Assembly: GCA_951640165.1 (NCBI GenBank)
Contig: OX621264.1
Location: forward strand, 2,299,001 to 2,363,000
Direction: 5' to 3'
DNA length: 64,000 bases
From: Pseudoips prasinana
Lineage: Eukaryota > Arthropoda > Insecta > Lepidoptera > Nolidae
Shown: one piece after another, positions 61,620 through 64,000 of the stretch
How positions within the stretch are numbered: the stretch's first letter is position 1
Layout of the letters: each line of letters starts with the position of its first letter
Made by a program: the position numbers and the translations under genes
The notes under the pieces: model-generated
What the model saw: the letters and a program-made list of their open reading frames with translations, nothing else
What the model was told of the DNA's origin: nothing
The model's database searches: none

Positions 61620-61705
61620 TAGTACGTCAAAACTGTCAGTTACGCTTCCGCAACATCAGCGAGGCGCTGCAGAACTTTGACAACCGCATCATGGCCCTAA
61701 ATGCG
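61620..61705 (+). CDS. Orphan exon-like fragment
   Basis: After a TTTTTTTCGCAG acceptor-like site comes a GC-ending codon run (QLRFRNISEALQNFDNRIMA) that looks like genuine coding sequence. It has no phase-0 continuation from exon 5 and no donor; it dissolves into repeat sequence at about 61705. It may be a remnant of another exon or a skipped/alternative exon of the zinc-finger gene. Confidence 0.35.
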
Positions 61706-61719
61706 TTATTGTTATGCCT

Positions 61720-62060
61720 ATGTGTTATTTGGATATATAAGCAACTACAAAGTTACTTTCATGTATGGAAGTGAAAGTTGAGTATGGCAGAAAAAGAATG
61801 AAAGTAAAATAAATGCAGTGGAAATGAGAGCTTCTGCAAGTTCCTTGAGACGCCTGCGAAATATATATCCTTTTTAGAAAATATTCAATGTACAGTTTTG
61901 ACTTTACTACGACTTTATTATATGTATAGTTGCGAAAGTTTGTGAGTATGGATGTATGGATGTTTGTTACTCTTTCACCCAAAATCTGATGAACGGATTT
62001 TGATGAAACTTCGTAGTAATATATAAGCGGGTAAAGCTGCGGGGCACATCTAGTAGGTAT
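61720..62060. repeat. Dispersed repeat beta pieces
   Basis: TTATTTGGATATATAAGC, then AATATTCAATGTACAGTTTT, ending GCTGCGGGGCACATCTAGT; an internally rearranged copy. Confidence 0.5.
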
Positions 62061-62115
62061 GCAATATGTAAGTACTTACGTTAAGTGGTCATTTACCCTA
62101 AACACTTGTCCGCAG

Positions 62116-62222
62116 TGCGAGCGCTGCCCGGCCATGTTCAGAAGTCGGTCGGAGCTGACCGGCCACCAGAACCGGGTGCACTTCGTTATTTATACGTATT
62201 ACTGCTACCTCTGCACTGAGAC
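62116..62222 (+). CDS. ZAD zinc-finger gene exon 6 (finger 5, start of finger 6)
   Basis: 35 codons plus two bases, between TTGTCCGCAG and GAC|GTAAGT (consensus donor, phase 2). CERCPAMFRSRSELTGHQNR plus VH is finger 5. CYLC starts finger 6, to be completed beyond the window. The frame joins exon 5 directly (SFQ|CERC). Confidence 0.9.
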
Positions 62223-62281
62223 GTAAGTCTGAATTTGTATCCCCTAACATATTTAATCCGCCCTAAAAAAATATTTTTTTA

Positions 62282-62665
62282 GGCATCCATACCCAAAGGG
62301 TAAAACGGGACCCTATTACTAAGACTTCGCTGTCTGTCTGTCTGTCCGTCCATCCACACACATATACATAGACAAAAATAAAAACAAAATTAAGCAACAA
62401 CACTTTATTACATTTTTATTATATTTAGTTTCAACTATTAAATATATGTTAGTTTTTTGTCACCAAGCTGTATCTCATAAACCATGATAGTTAGACAGTT
62501 GGAATATTTCTGTTGCCGCTATAACAACAAATACTAAAAAACAAAATAAAATAAATATTTAAGGGGGCTCCCATACAACAAACGTGTGACGTTTTGGTCG
62601 TTTTTATAGATAATATTACGGAACCCTTCGTGCGCGAGTCCGACTCGCACTTGGCCGGTTTTTAT
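62282..62665 (+). repeat. Dispersed repeat alpha, longest copy
   Basis: GGTAAAACGGGACCCTATTA start, TTGCCGCTATAACAACAAAT, and end ACGGAACCCTTCGTGCGCGA..GCACTTGGCCGG. Confidence 0.75.
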
Positions 62666-62767
62666 AATTAATATGTTTTTTTTCATTATTAATAATTCCT
62701 TGCGTTTTTGTTGTTATAGCTAGCTACCAGAATAAAACAACTAAAAATGTGTATACTATAATAATAA

Positions 62768-62815
62768 TAAAATATCCTGGGACATTATTCACACACGGCC
62801 ACCTGATCCCAAACA
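62768..62815 (-). repeat. SINE-B tail fragment
   Basis: ATCCTGGGACATTATTCAC..CCTGATCCCAAAC. Confidence 0.65.
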
Positions 62816-62879
62816 TACATGGGGGTGATTCGGATACTCCTATCATAAAGTATCAAAATTTTGCGTTTGAACGTGAACG

Positions 62880-63440
62880 TTTTAAGAGAGGTAGGGCATA
62901 GCGTTTATTCGCTCAAAGAGCAGCCCGACTGGGGAAGTACCTCCACCTTACAGAAGACATTCCTTAACAATAACATTAATCATTTTAATGTTGTGTTTCC
63001 GAGTGTGAGCAAGGTCGCCAGAACTCAAGGGTCAGCAACACTTGTTTGCTGACTGTTAAAGGCCGGCAACGCACCCGCGACACCTCTGGTGTTGCGAGTG
63101 TATGACGGTCACCGTAGCCTAGTTGGTAGTGCTCCTGCCTACGAAGCTGGTGGTCCTGGGTTCGAATCCCGGTAAGTGCAAATATTTGTGTGATGAGCAC
63201 GAATATTTGTTTCTGAGTCATGGATGTTTTCTATGTATATAAGTATTTATCTATCTATATAAGTATGTATATCGTGGCCTGGTACCCATAGTACAAGCTT
63301 TGCTTAGTTTGGGGCTAGGATGATCTGTGTGACATTGTCCCTAGATATTATTATTCCTTAATTATAATAATAACATGGGCTGCTGTGATCCACCATCAGG
63401 TGACGCACTTGCTCGCTTGTCGCCCTATGATATAAAAAAA
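62880..63440 (+). repeat. Dispersed repeat eta, split by SINE-A
   Basis: TTTTAAGAGAGGTAGGGCA..GGCCGGCAACGCACCCGCGA lies to the left and CACCATCAGGTGACGCACT, CTCGCTTGTCGCCC and an A-run to the right of the SINE at 63104-63355. It appears to be one element interrupted by the SINE. Confidence 0.65.
63104..63355 (+). repeat. SINE-A, full copy
   Basis: GACGGTCACCG start, box A TAGCCTAGTTGG, box B GGTTCGAATCCC, complete body and TTATTATT end. The best reference copy in the window. Confidence 0.93.
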
Positions 63441-63461
63441 AAAACCTCCTCGGCCAGCCTG

Positions 63462-63560
63462 TATAAGTATGTGTATCATTTGTCAGATTGCCATAGTACA
63501 AGCTCTGCCTAGTTTGGGATCAGATGGCCGTGTGTTTACCCAAGGATAAATAAATAAATC
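63462..63560 (+). repeat. SINE-B tail fragment
   Basis: GCCATAGTACAAGCTCTGCC then TTTGGGATCAGATGGCCGTG, ending in ATAAATAAATA. Confidence 0.7.
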
Positions 63561-63562
63561 AT

Positions 63563-64000
63563 GAACGACTATATCATATTTCACAAAGGAGAACACACCG
63601 GACAAAAAGGAGTAGGCTTCCTTGTTAAGTCTAAACTGAAGAAGAACATTATGGGATTTGAAGGAATTTCTGACAGAATTGCTGTAGTTAATTTAAAATT
63701 TCCGGGGTACAAAAAAAACTGGGCTATCTTTCAAATTTACGCCCCAACAGAACAAGCGGCAAAATCAGACATAGAGCATTTCTATGAAAGTATTTCAGAA
63801 GTAATAAAACCGCACTATGGCAAAAACGTAATAATCATGGGCGACTTTAATGCACAGGTTGGAGAAAGGCAAATTGGAGAAGAATATACAATTGGGAAGT
63901 TTGGGCATGGCAAAAGAAGCCAAAATGGACAAAAACTAGTAGAATTCATGATGGAAAATAATCTTATTTTAATGAACTCACGTTTTTACAAAAAAACTAA
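63563..64000 (+). CDS. LINE endonuclease domain, cut by window edge
   Basis: An open frame of at least 146 codons from an ATG: YIIFHKGEHTGQKGVGFLV, SDRIAVVNLKFPG, FQIYAPTEQA and VIIMGDFNAQVG. This is an APE-type LINE endonuclease of the RTE/CR1-like group with the GDFNA catalytic block. The first strand and the NE/ET motif of the domain (about 70 residues) are absent, so it is probably 5'-truncated next to the SINE-B tail. The RT would lie beyond the window. Confidence 0.85.

Larger units (their letters stand above)
29496..62222 (+). other. ZAD-C2H2 zinc-finger gene, span of recovered exons
   Basis: Six exons were assembled by splice sites and reading frame: 29496-29612, 34772-35347, 53397-53546, 59762-59887, 60437-60562, 62116-62222. 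The first five all end in phase 0; the sixth ends in phase 2 and the gene continues past the window. The product starts with a ZAD domain (an insect zinc-binding dimerisation module), then an acidic/basic linker, then at least five C2H2 fingers, with a sixth begun. Expected role: a nuclear DNA-binding regulator. The 18-kb intron 2 (35348-53396) holds piggyBac, RTE, I-group and DIRS elements. An undetected extra exon in the linker is possible. Confidence 0.88.

Overview
The window looks like nuclear DNA from a moth or butterfly (Lepidoptera). It is AT-rich and has spliced genes with GT..AG introns. Its dispersed repeats are of lepidopteran type: tRNA-headed SINEs, LINE tails of the RTE, CR1, I and R1 groups, piggyBac, hAT and Tc1/mariner-like miniature elements. 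I cannot name the species. Most of the sequence is transposable-element (TE) material, much of it stacked as insertions within insertions.

Two host genes are clear. The first is a single-exon UDP-glucose 6-dehydrogenase (sugarless/UGDH type) on the minus strand at 19610-21049. The second is a ZAD-C2H2 zinc-finger transcription factor on the plus strand, starting at 29496. I recover six exons (29496, 34772, 53397, 59762, 60437, 62116) spread over nearly 33 kb. All internal junctions are phase 0, and two zinc fingers form only when neighbouring exons are joined (CEEC across exons 3/4; CxxC...HxxxxH across exons 4/5). The gene runs off the right edge. Its introns hold most of the large TEs.

Layout. 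1-19 kb: dense short repeats and LINE remnants, with recognisable nesting (a hAT miniature element and a SINE inside a GC-rich inverted-repeat element at 3691-5119; an R1-type LINE tail and a hairpin element inside one SINE at 13196-14290). 19.2-21.1 kb: sugarless. 22.4-24.8 kb: an unidentified 2.3-kb element with 37-bp terminal inverted repeats. 25 kb: 3' end of a Ty3/gypsy-like element. 29-35 kb: zinc-finger exons 1 and 2 with TE debris between them. 35.5-37.3 kb: piggyBac with TTAA ends. 37.4-39.1 kb: 5'-truncated RTE with a 13-bp target duplication. 42.3-47.8 kb: a full-length I-group LINE with both ORFs open and a perfect 13-bp target duplication. 48.0-53.1 kb: a degenerate DIRS-type element with inverted terminal repeats, an internal complementary region and tyrosine-recombinase remnants. 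53.4-62.2 kb: zinc-finger exons 3-6, a CR1-type LINE, a minisatellite and a hairpin miniature element. The last 440 bases open another LINE endonuclease.

The strongest points for follow-up are the DIRS architecture, the intact I-group LINE, the repeated use of one TA site inside a SINE by a miniature element, and inverted-repeat structures pressed against zinc-finger splice acceptors. Repeat family labels (SINE-A, MITE-1 and so on) are local names used only to link copies within this window.
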